Of a stretch of DNA of 30,207 bases, positions 7,643-14,217 are shown piece after piece. The stretch's first letter is position 1. Every line of letters starts with the position of its first letter. Below the pieces are notes generated by a model. It saw only the letters and a program-made list of their open reading frames with translations. It did no database searches and was not told where the DNA came from. The position numbers were made by a program, and so were the translations under genes. The stretch comes from Bacteroidetes bacterium UBA6161 (GTDB lineage: Bacteria > Bacteroidota > Bacteroidia > NS11-12g > UBA955). The stretch lies in the NCBI GenBank assembly GCA_002422315.1, contig DIUJ01000045.1:87759-117965 (forward strand), given 5' to 3'.

Positions 7643-8068
7643 ATGTTGGAAGAGAAAATATTTTTTGCACAGAGATTTAAAGCAGAAGCTCCGCTTTATA
7701 CCTTGTTTATTTTGGCTGGTTTTATAGGATTTATGGCATTGTATTCCATGGGATTCATCGCTATTGTAGCTCTTTGGGTGGTGCTTATCACTTTGTTTTG
7801 GGTATTAAAATCTAAGCTTAGTGGCAATTATTACATAAAACTTAATCATGAGGGTTTACGATATAGATTGAATATTTTTGAAAAAGGAGTTTTTGTTCCT
7901 TGGAAATCAGTAGACCAAGTTAATTTTCATTTGTACGAAATAAACCTTCGGATTCGTGACTCGAAAATGGTGGTAAATTTGCCCACAAATTATTTTCCTG
8001 AAAATGATATTCCTGAACTAACCGAAAACATTAAAATGTATTTCAGCGAAATGGGAAAATCCAATTAA
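7643..8068 (+). CDS. Small membrane protein with PH-like C-terminal domain
   Basis: 141 residues. Two hydrophobic segments (about 17-36 and 38-56, LFILAGFIGFMALYS and IAIVALWVVLITLFWVL) are followed by a soluble part with GNYYIKLNHEGLRYR, VPWKSVDQVNF and LRIRDSKMVVNLP. This is the strand pattern of bacterial PH-like (bPH) domains, probably on the cytoplasmic side of the inner membrane. No catalytic residues are seen and no function is known. It is convergent with the next gene, their stop codons sharing bases at 8065-8068. Confidence 0.75.
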   Translation: MLEEKIFFAQRFKAEAPLYTLFILAGFIGFMALYSMGFIAIVALWVVLITLFWVLKSKLSGNYYIKLNHEGLRYRLNIFEKGVFVPWKSVDQVNFHLYEINLRIRDSKMVVNLPTNYFPENDIPELTENIKMYFSEMGKSN

Positions 8069-8562
8069 TTGTTTATCAATTTATAAAATGGAGTTTCGTC
8101 CATCGGTTTCATAAAATCTTTTTCAAAATTTTGTGCCGAGCTCACTAGCAAATTAAAAGTTGTAGTTCTAGAATCTACCTCACCCTTTGCAAAAGCTTCT
8201 TTTAACTTAGTAAACTCTATGGAATACACAGAGTCATTTTTAAGAAAGTGTACCAAACTTCGATTTTGTAAGGAAATTTCTAATTCTTGCTCTAGGCCAG
8301 AAATAGTCCTGTACAGGCTGTCAATAGAGCATCCGCTACTTTGGTCTACGGAAACCCAAACAAATCTATTGAGAAGTATCCCATAAAAAGCTTGAACTGT
8401 TTGTCCATGTTTTTTCCAATTGGAAGTAAAATTCCTTAATTCCTCTAGAATATATTTTTCTTGATTCTCTGTAATGGGAGTCAAGGAAGGAAAGAAAAAC
8501 AAACTGTGGTTTGTGGGAGCGGGAAGCATTAATTTATCCATTAGTAAATTGAATTTCGACAT
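8065..8562 (-). CDS. Conserved Bacteroidota protein (SGCSID family, often labelled 'ABC transporter ATPase')
   Basis: About 165 residues from the chosen ATG. The segment NRFVWVSVDQSSGCSIDSLYRTISGLEQEL, with the SGCSID core, is what I recall from a short conserved Bacteroidota family that databases often call 'ABC transporter ATPase'. No Walker A, signature or Walker B motif is present here, so that label looks wrong and the function is unknown. Start: ATG at 8560-8562 aligns best with my memory of the family N-terminus; an in-frame ATG at 8611-8613 would add 17 residues. The stop overlaps the convergent neighbour's stop by 4 bp. Confidence 0.75.
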   Translation of the reverse strand: MSKFNLLMDKLMLPAPTNHSLFFFPSLTPITENQEKYILEELRNFTSNWKKHGQTVQAFYGILLNRFVWVSVDQSSGCSIDSLYRTISGLEQELEISLQNRSLVHFLKNDSVYSIEFTKLKEAFAKGEVDSRTTTFNLLVSSAQNFEKDFMKPMDETPFYKLINN

Positions 8563-8717
8563 GCAAATTTCGGTTAAAACTTGCAGAACCACTGCATCTA
8601 TTTTTTGTATCATCGGCAACTTTAGTTTATATATATTATTAATCTGAATTCAGAACTTATTGATAGCATCAATAGATTTATTTACATAATTAGTTTTCCA
8701 ATACACCTTATATTAAG

Positions 8718-8725
8718 TATTTTTG
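8718..8725 (+). promoter_or_regulatory. -7 box of the peroxiredoxin gene
   Basis: TATTTTTG is an exact TAnnTTTG match about 31 bases before the ATG, giving a 5' UTR near 25 bases. The -33 region (AGTTTT) is weak. I see no clear OxyR-type site. Confidence 0.55.
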
Positions 8726-8756
8726 CAGCAGAAAATCTAATTAAAAAACTATAAAT

Positions 8757-9386
8757 ATGACACTAGTAGGAAAAAAAGCCCCTCATTTTTCAGCAGGAGC
8801 AGTAGTAAACGGAGAAGACATCGTAGAAAACTTTTCTCTACAACAGTTTGAAGGCAAGAATTATGTAATCTTCTTTTTTTACCCAAAAGATTTTACGTTT
8901 GTATGTCCAACAGAATTACATGCATTTCAAGCCAAGCTTCAAGAGTTTAAATCTAGAGGATGTGAAATAGTAGCATGTAGCACAGATACAGAAGAAAGCC
9001 ACTGGAGCTGGTTACAACAATCCAAAGACAATGGTGGAATACAAGGCGTAACTTACCCTGTAGTTGCAGATACTTCTAAAACAATCTCTACAAACTATGG
9101 TGTATTGGCTGGCGAATACGAATACAACGAGCAAGGCCATTTGGTTGCAAACGGACCTATGATTGCTTACAGAGGTTTATTCCTTATAGACAAAGCAGGA
9201 ATGGTTCAACACCAAGTAATAAACAATTTCCCATTAGGAAGAAACGTAGATGAGGCATTGCGTGTATTAGATGCTTTAATCCATGTAGAAACCAAAGGTG
9301 AAGTTTGTCCTGCAAACTGGGAAAAAGGCAAAGAAGCTATGAAAGCAGACCACAAAGGGGTTTCTGAATACTTGGCTAAAAACTAA
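8757..9386 (+). CDS. 2-Cys peroxiredoxin (AhpC/Prx1 type)
   Basis: 209 residues. It reduces hydrogen peroxide and organic hydroperoxides through a thiol cycle in the cytoplasm. The peroxidatic cysteine is C50 in DFTFVCPTE, and the resolving cysteine is C184 in GEVCPANW, so it is a typical 2-Cys enzyme. GGIQGVTYPVVAD and YRGLFLIDKAG are family blocks. The length and the C-terminal extension match the Prx1-like form common in Bacteroidota rather than the shorter enterobacterial AhpC, so I leave the symbol blank. It has its own promoter and a strong terminator, so it is probably monocistronic. No reductase (AhpF) is nearby. The nearby superoxide dismutase (~1.5 kb away) gives the region an oxidative-stress flavour. 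Confidence 0.95.
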   Translation: MTLVGKKAPHFSAGAVVNGEDIVENFSLQQFEGKNYVIFFFYPKDFTFVCPTELHAFQAKLQEFKSRGCEIVACSTDTEESHWSWLQQSKDNGGIQGVTYPVVADTSKTISTNYGVLAGEYEYNEQGHLVANGPMIAYRGLFLIDKAGMVQHQVINNFPLGRNVDEALRVLDALIHVETKGEVCPANWEKGKEAMKADHKGVSEYLAKN

Positions 9387-9407
9387 ATTAAGAACGAATT
9401 ACAATGT

Positions 9408-9440
9408 AAAGGGGATGTCTTTTTAGATATCCCCTTTTTT
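9408..9440 (+). terminator. Intrinsic terminator after peroxiredoxin
   Basis: AAAGGGGAT and ATATCCCCTTTTTT form a stem around a short T-rich loop, ending in six T. It sits 21 bases past the stop codon. The reverse direction also shows a stem with a short T stretch, so it may also serve the convergent ssb cluster. Confidence 0.8.
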
Positions 9441-9460
9441 ATTGTTAGGCAATTGGGTGT

Positions 9461-9814
9461 CTATATAGCCTCTGCATTTTGGCCTGATACCAACAACCAA
9501 TTGTGTAGTACAATTTCGGTTGCAAATCTATTTTCGCCATTGGCATCCTTGTACACCTTATGGTTTATTTTGCCCTCTACAGCCACCTCAAAACCTTTTT
9601 TAAGCATCTTTAGGGCTAGATCTGCTTGTTTTCCCCATAGAACTAAGTTGTGCCATTGCACATCGTTCACGTTGTTTCCTTTTCTATCTCTGTAGCTTTC
9701 TGTAGTAGCCAAAGCTAGCCTGGCCATTTTTTTACCACTTTCAAATTCTTTTATGGTAGGGTCTGCACCTAATCTACCTATCAATCTTACATTGTTTCTT
9801 AAGTTGTGTATCAT
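9461..9814 (-). CDS. Single-stranded DNA-binding protein, third tandem copy (divergent)
   Basis: A 117-residue single OB-fold SSB. Family blocks: NLRNNVRLIGRLGADPTIKEF, ALATTESYRD, VQWHNLVLWGKQADL and GFEVAVEGKINHKVY. It is clearly more diverged (roughly half identical by eye) from the two upstream copies than they are from each other. It lacks the acidic C-terminal tip (DDDIPF type) that housekeeping SSBs use to recruit partner proteins, ending in VSGQNAEAI. It lies 36 bp downstream of the middle copy in the same direction, so probably in one transcript. It is likely an accessory SSB; the role is inferred. Confidence 0.9.
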   Translation of the reverse strand: MIHNLRNNVRLIGRLGADPTIKEFESGKKMARLALATTESYRDRKGNNVNDVQWHNLVLWGKQADLALKMLKKGFEVAVEGKINHKVYKDANGENRFATEIVLHNWLLVSGQNAEAI

Positions 9815-9850
9815 ACGATTCTTAAATTAATGGTTTTAAAATTTATTCTC

Positions 9851-10198
9851 TTAGTTTTGGTTTTTTGGATCTTGAATAATAAGCACATCTTTCATCACTA
9901 TCTCGGTAATGTACTTTTTTACTCCATCTTTGTCTGTATAATTCCTATTGGTAAGCTTTCCTTCTATAGCTACTTCGGCTCCTTTGTGTAAATACTTTTT
10001 TACAAAATCTGCACTTGGGCCCCATACTACTATGTTGTGCCATTGGGTATCTAGCACTTTTGCGCCCAATTGGTCTTTGTAACTATCGGTAGTGGCTAGA
10101 GAAAATTTAGCTACTTTTTTACCTTGTGATAATTCTTTCACTTCGGGTTCCATGCCTAGTCTACCGATTAGGCGTACACTGTTTCTTAAATTGTTCAT
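9851..10198 (-). CDS. Single-stranded DNA-binding protein, second tandem copy
   Basis: A 115-residue OB-fold SSB beginning MNNLRNSVRLIGRLGMEP, with FSLATTDSYKD, TQWHNIVVWGPSADFV and VAIEGKLTNRNYTDKDG. It is about 80% identical by eye to the copy at 10236-10589, indicating a fairly recent duplication. The protein stops right after the OB fold (IIQDPKNQN) with no Gly/Pro-rich linker or acidic tip, so it cannot recruit partners in the way of a housekeeping SSB. Spacings of 37 and 36 bp to its neighbours suggest a three-gene operon. Confidence 0.92.
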   Translation of the reverse strand: MNNLRNSVRLIGRLGMEPEVKELSQGKKVAKFSLATTDSYKDQLGAKVLDTQWHNIVVWGPSADFVKKYLHKGAEVAIEGKLTNRNYTDKDGVKKYITEIVMKDVLIIQDPKNQN

Positions 10199-10235
10199 AA
10201 ACGATATTTTTTAATAAGGGTCAATAAATTTTTAA

Positions 10236-10589
10236 TTATTCTGCTAGGCTAGGTTTAGGATCTTGGATGATTAATACGTCTTTTAACACTATTTCGGTAA
10301 CATACTTTTTAACCTCGTCTTTGTCTGTGTAACTTCTGTTGGTTAGTTTCCCTTCTACGGCTACCTCCATTCCTTTGCGTAAATACTTTTGTACAAAATC
10401 TGCAGTATTTCCCCATACCACAATATTGTGCCACTGGGTTTCTGATACTCTCGCACCTGCTTGGTCTTTGTAGCTTTCGGTTGTTGCTAGGGAGAATTTA
10501 GCTAATTTTTTTCCTTGTGATAATTCTTTCACTTCTGGGTCCATGCCTAGTCTGCCGATAAGGCGAACGCTGTTTCTTAAATTGTTCAT
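10236..10589 (-). CDS. Single-stranded DNA-binding protein, first tandem copy
   Basis: A 117-residue OB-fold SSB and first gene of the tandem set. Blocks: NNLRNSVRLIGRLGMDP, FSLATTESYKD, TQWHNIVVWGNTADFVQ and VAVEGKLTNRSYTDKDE. The end (IIQDPKPSLAE) has no acidic tip. Binding to single-stranded DNA is expected from the fold. A partial -7 box (CATCTTTG, one mismatch) lies ~70 bases upstream and a phased CCG/CGG array further up. Homologous short SSBs are found both as chromosomal paralogues and on mobile elements; nothing else here marks a mobile element. Confidence 0.93.
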   Translation of the reverse strand: MNNLRNSVRLIGRLGMDPEVKELSQGKKLAKFSLATTESYKDQAGARVSETQWHNIVVWGNTADFVQKYLRKGMEVAVEGKLTNRSYTDKDEVKKYVTEIVLKDVLIIQDPKPSLAE

Positions 10590-10659
10590 AGTTTAAATTT
10601 TTATTTTGTTATTTAATTGGGTTGTGACTTCTAGAACACTTTGGTTCGTTTGTCTGCTG

Positions 10660-10667
10660 CAAAGATG
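10660..10667 (-). promoter_or_regulatory. Candidate -7 box of the ssb operon
   Basis: CATCTTTG on the minus strand has one mismatch to TAnnTTTG and is followed by CAGCA, with a 5' UTR of about 65 bases. The phased CCG/CGG array begins 21 bases upstream, where -33 and activator sites would lie. Confidence 0.4.
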
Positions 10668-10687
10668 AATCGACCCGAAAAACTAAG

Positions 10688-10752
10688 CCGTATTTTATCC
10701 GTATACTTCCGTAAATTATCCGTGTATATTCGGATTAATCGGGTATACTCGG
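10688..10752. promoter_or_regulatory. Helically phased CCG/CGG motif array upstream of ssb
   Basis: CG dinucleotides fall at 10689, 10700, 10710, 10721, 10731, 10740 and 10750, spaced 11, 10, 11, 10, 9 and 10 bases. The first four are CCGT(A/G), the last three are CGG, so the array is roughly mirror-symmetric around 10726 (TTATCCG...CGGATTAA). All sites would face the same side of the helix. It lies in the 347-bp gap between the divergent ssb operon and sod. Confidence 0.55.
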
Positions 10753-10936
10753 TTTGGCAAGCACTATAAAACTTTATTATATGTTTGATATACAACTATA
10801 TAAAACACAGATATGAACTCTAAAATAACTTTATCCATTAAATTCTAGTTTTAACCAAAAAACCAAGAAAACAAGTCCTAAACAAAAGTTTTATTGTAAT
10901 TTTACCGACATAAACCAATTATAAAAATACAACATT

Positions 10937-11542
10937 ATGGCATTTGAACTTCCATTACTTCCATACGCGCTAGATGCGTTAGAGCCACATATTGACGCTC
11001 GTACTATGGAAATCCACCACAGCAAACACCATGCAGCGTATGTAAACAATCTGAATGCAGCGATTGCAGGAACAGAAGCTGAAAACATGAACATATTAGA
11101 ACTTATGTCAAACATGAGTAAATTCAGCCCAGCTGTTAGAAACAACGGGGGAGGCCATTTAAACCATAGCCTATTTTGGACAATTATGGGACCAAATGGC
11201 GGTGGTGCACCTACAGGGAAAATAGCTGAAGCGATAGACAAAGACCTTGGTGGTTTTGAAAAATTCAAAGAAGAATTTAGCAAAGCAGCAACCACTCGTT
11301 TTGGTTCTGGTTGGGCATGGCTATATGTGAGCAATGGCAAACTAACGGTAGGTTCTACTCCAAACCAAGACAACCCACTGATGGATGTGGCAGATATTCA
11401 CGGTGCGCCAATTTTAGGGCTTGATGTTTGGGAACATGCTTACTACTTAAATTACCAAAATAGAAGACCTGATTACATTCAAGCTTTCTTTAATGTAATT
11501 AATTGGAGTGAAGTAGAAAAACTTTACTTGGCTTCCATTTAA
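10937..11542 (+). CDS. sodA: Superoxide dismutase, Mn-type of the Fe/Mn family
   Basis: 201 residues. Converts superoxide to hydrogen peroxide and oxygen in the cytoplasm. Metal ligands are H27, H77 (in GGHLNHSLFW), D163 and H167 (in LDVWEHAYY). The outer-sphere glutamine sits in the C-terminal domain (TPNQDNP, Q144) and the N-terminal position carries Gly (NNGGGH), which is the Mn-SOD arrangement. Some such enzymes are cambialistic, so metal use is not certain. Length and both domains are complete. A TAATTTTA about 35 bases upstream is a partial -7 box. It reads into the repeat cluster, with no clear terminator before it. Confidence 0.95.
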   Translation: MAFELPLLPYALDALEPHIDARTMEIHHSKHHAAYVNNLNAAIAGTEAENMNILELMSNMSKFSPAVRNNGGGHLNHSLFWTIMGPNGGGAPTGKIAEAIDKDLGGFEKFKEEFSKAATTRFGSGWAWLYVSNGKLTVGSTPNQDNPLMDVADIHGAPILGLDVWEHAYYLNYQNRRPDYIQAFFNVINWSEVEKLYLASI

Positions 11543-11552
11543 GCCTACTATC

Positions 11553-12806
11553 GGTTGGTCGGTTATGCGCCAATCCGCAAGAATATTTGGGAGGGACACG
11601 AATCACCAGCCACCGCGTAAAATGTATCAAATTATAGCCCGCGGTTTCAACCGTGGGAATTAAATAGTTGGTGGGAATCACCAACCACGGCGTAAAAATC
11701 TAATATCTTACCCATGGTTGGTGTTTGCCACCAACCATACCCAATATCTTACCCATGGTTGGTGTTTGCCACCAACCATACCCATCAGAAGATTCTTGCA
11801 ACTAATATATAGGGAACACGAAATACCAGCCACGGCGTAAAATATCCATTGCCCCGGTTTTCGGTTGGTTGGTGACAAACACTCAACCAAAGGAAAAACA
11901 GTGCCGTAAAGGTGTGGTTGGGGAACTACATAGCCCACGGTTTCAACCCAGGGAAACCGTGAGAATAAAAAAATTGGCAAAAAACGCAAACCGTTTTAAC
12001 GGGTTACCCATGGTTGGTGTTTGCCACCAACCATACCCATCAGAAGATTCTTGCAACTGATATATAGGGAACACGAAATACCAGCCACGGCGTAAAATAT
12101 CCATTGCCCTGGGTTTCGGTTGGTTGGTGACAAACACTCAACCAAAGGAAAAACAGTGCCGTAAAGGTGTGGTTGGGGAACTACATAGCCCACGGTTTCA
12201 ACCCTGGGAAACCGTGAGAATAAAAAAATTGGCAAAAAACGCAAACCGTTTTAACGGGTTACCCATGGTTGGTGTTTGCCACCAACCATACCCATCAGAA
12301 GATTCTTGCAACTAATATATCGGGAACACGAAATACCAGCCACGGCGTAAAATATCCATTGCCCTGGGTTTCGGTTGGTTGGTGACAAACACCCAACCAA
12401 AGGAAAAAACACCCAACCACGGCGTAAAAATCTAATATCTTACCCATGGTTGGTGTTTGCCACCAACCATACCCATCAGAAGATTCTTGTAACTAATATA
12501 TAGGAAACACGAAATACCAACCACGGCGTAAAATATCCATTGCCCTGGGTTTCGGTTGGTTGGTGACAAACACTCAACCAAAGGAAAAACAGTGCCGTAA
12601 AGGTGTGGTTGGTGAACTACATAGCCCACGGTTTCAACCCTGGGAATCTATTATTCCGCACCTTTGGCGCTTGTTAAATGGTTGTTTGATTTAGTTCATA
12701 GCCCTCACAGGCTATGCTATAGATTGCTCACCTTTGGCGTTTCATTGCCCAAACGCAATTGTATCAAACATAGCCCACGGTTTCAACCGTGGGAACCGTA
12801 GGAATT
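11553..12806 (+). repeat. Palindrome-rich repeat cluster 1 (GGTTGGTG family)
   Basis: The core hairpin ATGGTTGGTG-TTTGC-CACCAACCAT occurs at 11714, 11755, 12010, 12265 and 12446. From 11755 to 12265 the unit is an exact 255-bp tandem; the last spacing (181 bp) reflects an internal deletion. Each unit also carries TTGGTTGGTGACAAACAC, CAGTGCCGTAAAGGTG, and a second hairpin CCCACGGTT-TC-AACCGTGGG (clear at 11638-11657 and 12774-12793). Open frames within it shift between units and look non-coding. The same family recurs at 25.7-26.75 kb in the same orientation. No transposase is present, so the units resemble non-autonomous or REP/BIME-type repeats. Confidence 0.9.
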
Positions 12807-13138
12807 TAAAAATCGTCTGTAAGCCCCTGTCTCGTTAAAGAATTTTCGGGTGAGAATGCCGCTATATCGGTTTGTTGGTGGCCCAACAAGTTGAGGAAAA
12901 ATAACAAAAGCCACGGCATAAAAATCTAAAATCTTCTTTTATTTCAGATTTAAAAATCTAAAATCGGTCAATTTTAACCGAGCTTGGTGTTTTTCTCTAA
13001 CCATTCCAATCTGGTTTTTCTCTTATCCAAAATAATGCGGCTACGCAATAACCAACCACTGTTGTATTCTTCTTACTCTTAGATGACAATAGGTTCGCTA
13101 TTTGAAAGAAAACATTACCCCACCAACAAGCAATTAGT
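12807..13138. other. Intergenic stretch, no gene seen
   Basis: Just inside the cluster edge, CATAGCC-ctcaca-GGCTATG forms a hairpin near 12700-12720. Beyond 12807 the sequence holds a short duplicated phrase (aaaatctaaaatc) but no supported gene. Confidence 0.4.
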
Positions 13139-13513
13139 TTACTTTTTCTCTACTACTCTCCAATGCAGAATAGGACTTTTATTCATCGTTTTTTTATGTT
13201 GTTGTCTTTTTTCTTGCGGACTCCACTCTATGTATCCTATAAACCTGTCTTGTACAAATTTTAAATGTAAGATGACTTGAAATATTTTTCCTTTCTTACA
13301 ATACATTTTTGTGTGGTGCGGATTTTCTATTCCTTCTTGCATCACAAGTTTGCTGGTATAAAGAGTGAAATCATGTAGATCGGTTTCCTTCAGAAAACTA
13401 AAAATAGAAGGGTTGGCTATAGTTTCTATATCTATTCCGCAATATGTTCTTAGGTCTTTCCCTATTTTTTCGATCTTATAGTCTTTGTTTATTTCTAGTG
13501 GTGTAAACATACT
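13139..13513 (-). CDS. Hypothetical protein, possibly a lone PAS-like domain
   Basis: From an ATG at 13511-13513 the frame gives ~124 residues starting MFTPLEINKDYKIEKIG. The pattern YKIEKIGKDLRTYCGI, FSFLKETDLHDF, then strands through FQVILHLKFVQDRFIGYIEWS resembles a PAS fold (ligand or redox sensing), but the match is by eye only. The tail is basic. The frame extends upstream to 13615, but those residues come from a low-complexity A-rich stretch and look non-coding. It stands alone on the minus strand between a repeat cluster and a repeat-rich regulatory region. It could be a remnant of a longer sensor protein. Confidence 0.45.
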   Translation of the reverse strand, partial: SMFTPLEINKDYKIEKIGKDLRTYCGIDIETIANPSIFSFLKETDLHDFTLYTSKLVMQEGIENPHHTKMYCKKGKIFQVILHLKFVQDRFIGYIEWSPQEKRQQHKKTMNKSPILHWRVVEKK

Positions 13514-13611
13514 TGCAAATTGACTTGTGGTTATTTTATATGTTGCTTTTGCGCACTTACAAATATGTAGTATATAAAACAGTGGAAATGTTTGTTTATA
13601 AAAAAAAAATA

Positions 13612-14067
13612 GCATGCTTACAAAAGAAAAAATGAAAATAATGTTATTAAAGTACTCTTAAATCAGCAAAATAGCATGAGTGGTGTTTTGCTCCTTTACA
13701 AAAAAATATGGCATTGTTACAAAAAATATTGGCATGTTCGACCTTTTGCATTTTTATACATGGGGATGAATACCCATCTTTGCCTCCGTTATGTTTAATT
13801 GATTTGCTCATTTTATAATTAAAGCAGTTTGCCATTATATACTATAGGGTATTTATTGTGTTATGCCTGTGCCTTGATATAATTGTGTGTGTTTAAGGGT
13901 GGTATGTGTAAATTGCTATAAATGAGAGCCACTTGTGCGAGTGGTTTGCCATTGTACTGTTTGTTTGTGTGGCAGTACAATGGCTTTTTTAAAAATGCTT
14001 AAAAAAGCCCTTTACAAAGAAAAATGGCATGCTCACAAAGAAAAATGCCCTGCTTACAAAAAATGAG
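13612..14067 (+). repeat. 21-bp direct repeats, consensus TTACAAARAAAAATGGCAT
   Basis: TTACA-type units start at 13696 and 13717 (21 apart) and at 14012, 14033 and 14054 (each 21 apart), with one more at 13618 (GCATGCTTACAAAAGAAAA). Each has an A-tract followed by GGCATG or GCCCTG. The 21-bp step equals two helical turns, so the A-tracts are phased. They lie upstream of the T9SS protein gene and of its -7 box at 14112. A second palindrome, ATGAGTA-AAAA-TACTCAT (14063-14080), follows the last unit. Confidence 0.7.
13948..13990 (+). terminator. Strong intrinsic terminator without an upstream gene
   Basis: GCCATTGTACTG and CAGTACAATGGC (12 bp, perfect) enclose a 13-base loop and are followed by six T. 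On the minus strand there is no T-run. No plus-strand gene precedes it for >2 kb, so it may end a small RNA; a second small hairpin CCACT-AGTGG lies just before it (13929-13945). Confidence 0.7.
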
Positions 14068-14111
14068 TAAAAATACTCATATATGTATACATTAGTATAT
14101 TATCCTTGTTA

Positions 14112-14119
14112 TAATTTTG
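14112..14119 (+). promoter_or_regulatory. -7 box of the T9SS cargo protein gene
   Basis: TAATTTTG is an exact TAnnTTTG match, about 98 bases before the chosen ATG. The 10-bp palindrome ATGTATACAT lies roughly 20-30 bases upstream, near the -33 position, and the 21-bp repeats end 45 bases upstream. Confidence 0.55.
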
Positions 14120-14217
14120 TCGCGTTATTTTAACACTTAAAATACACTTTATAACTGCGTTTTTCTTACTTGCCTACATGTAAGGAAACAAAGACTTATG
14201 AAAAAAAAATTATACAA

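Noticed and set aside
11708..12629. Several minus- and plus-strand open frames in the repeat cluster
   Set aside because: They restate the GGTTGGTG repeats in shifting frames and match no protein pattern; the same is true at 25.8-26.8 kb.
11553..12806. CRISPR array
   Set aside because: The repeats are long (255 bp) and near-identical throughout, without short repeats separated by unique spacers, and no cas gene is near.
13083..13280. Small plus-strand open frame
   Set aside because: Low-complexity, antisense to the PAS-like frame and without a promoter or homology signal.
13612..14067. Plasmid-type iterons/replication origin
   Set aside because: The 21-bp step fits, but there is no rep gene or other origin feature, and the repeats are split into two small groups.
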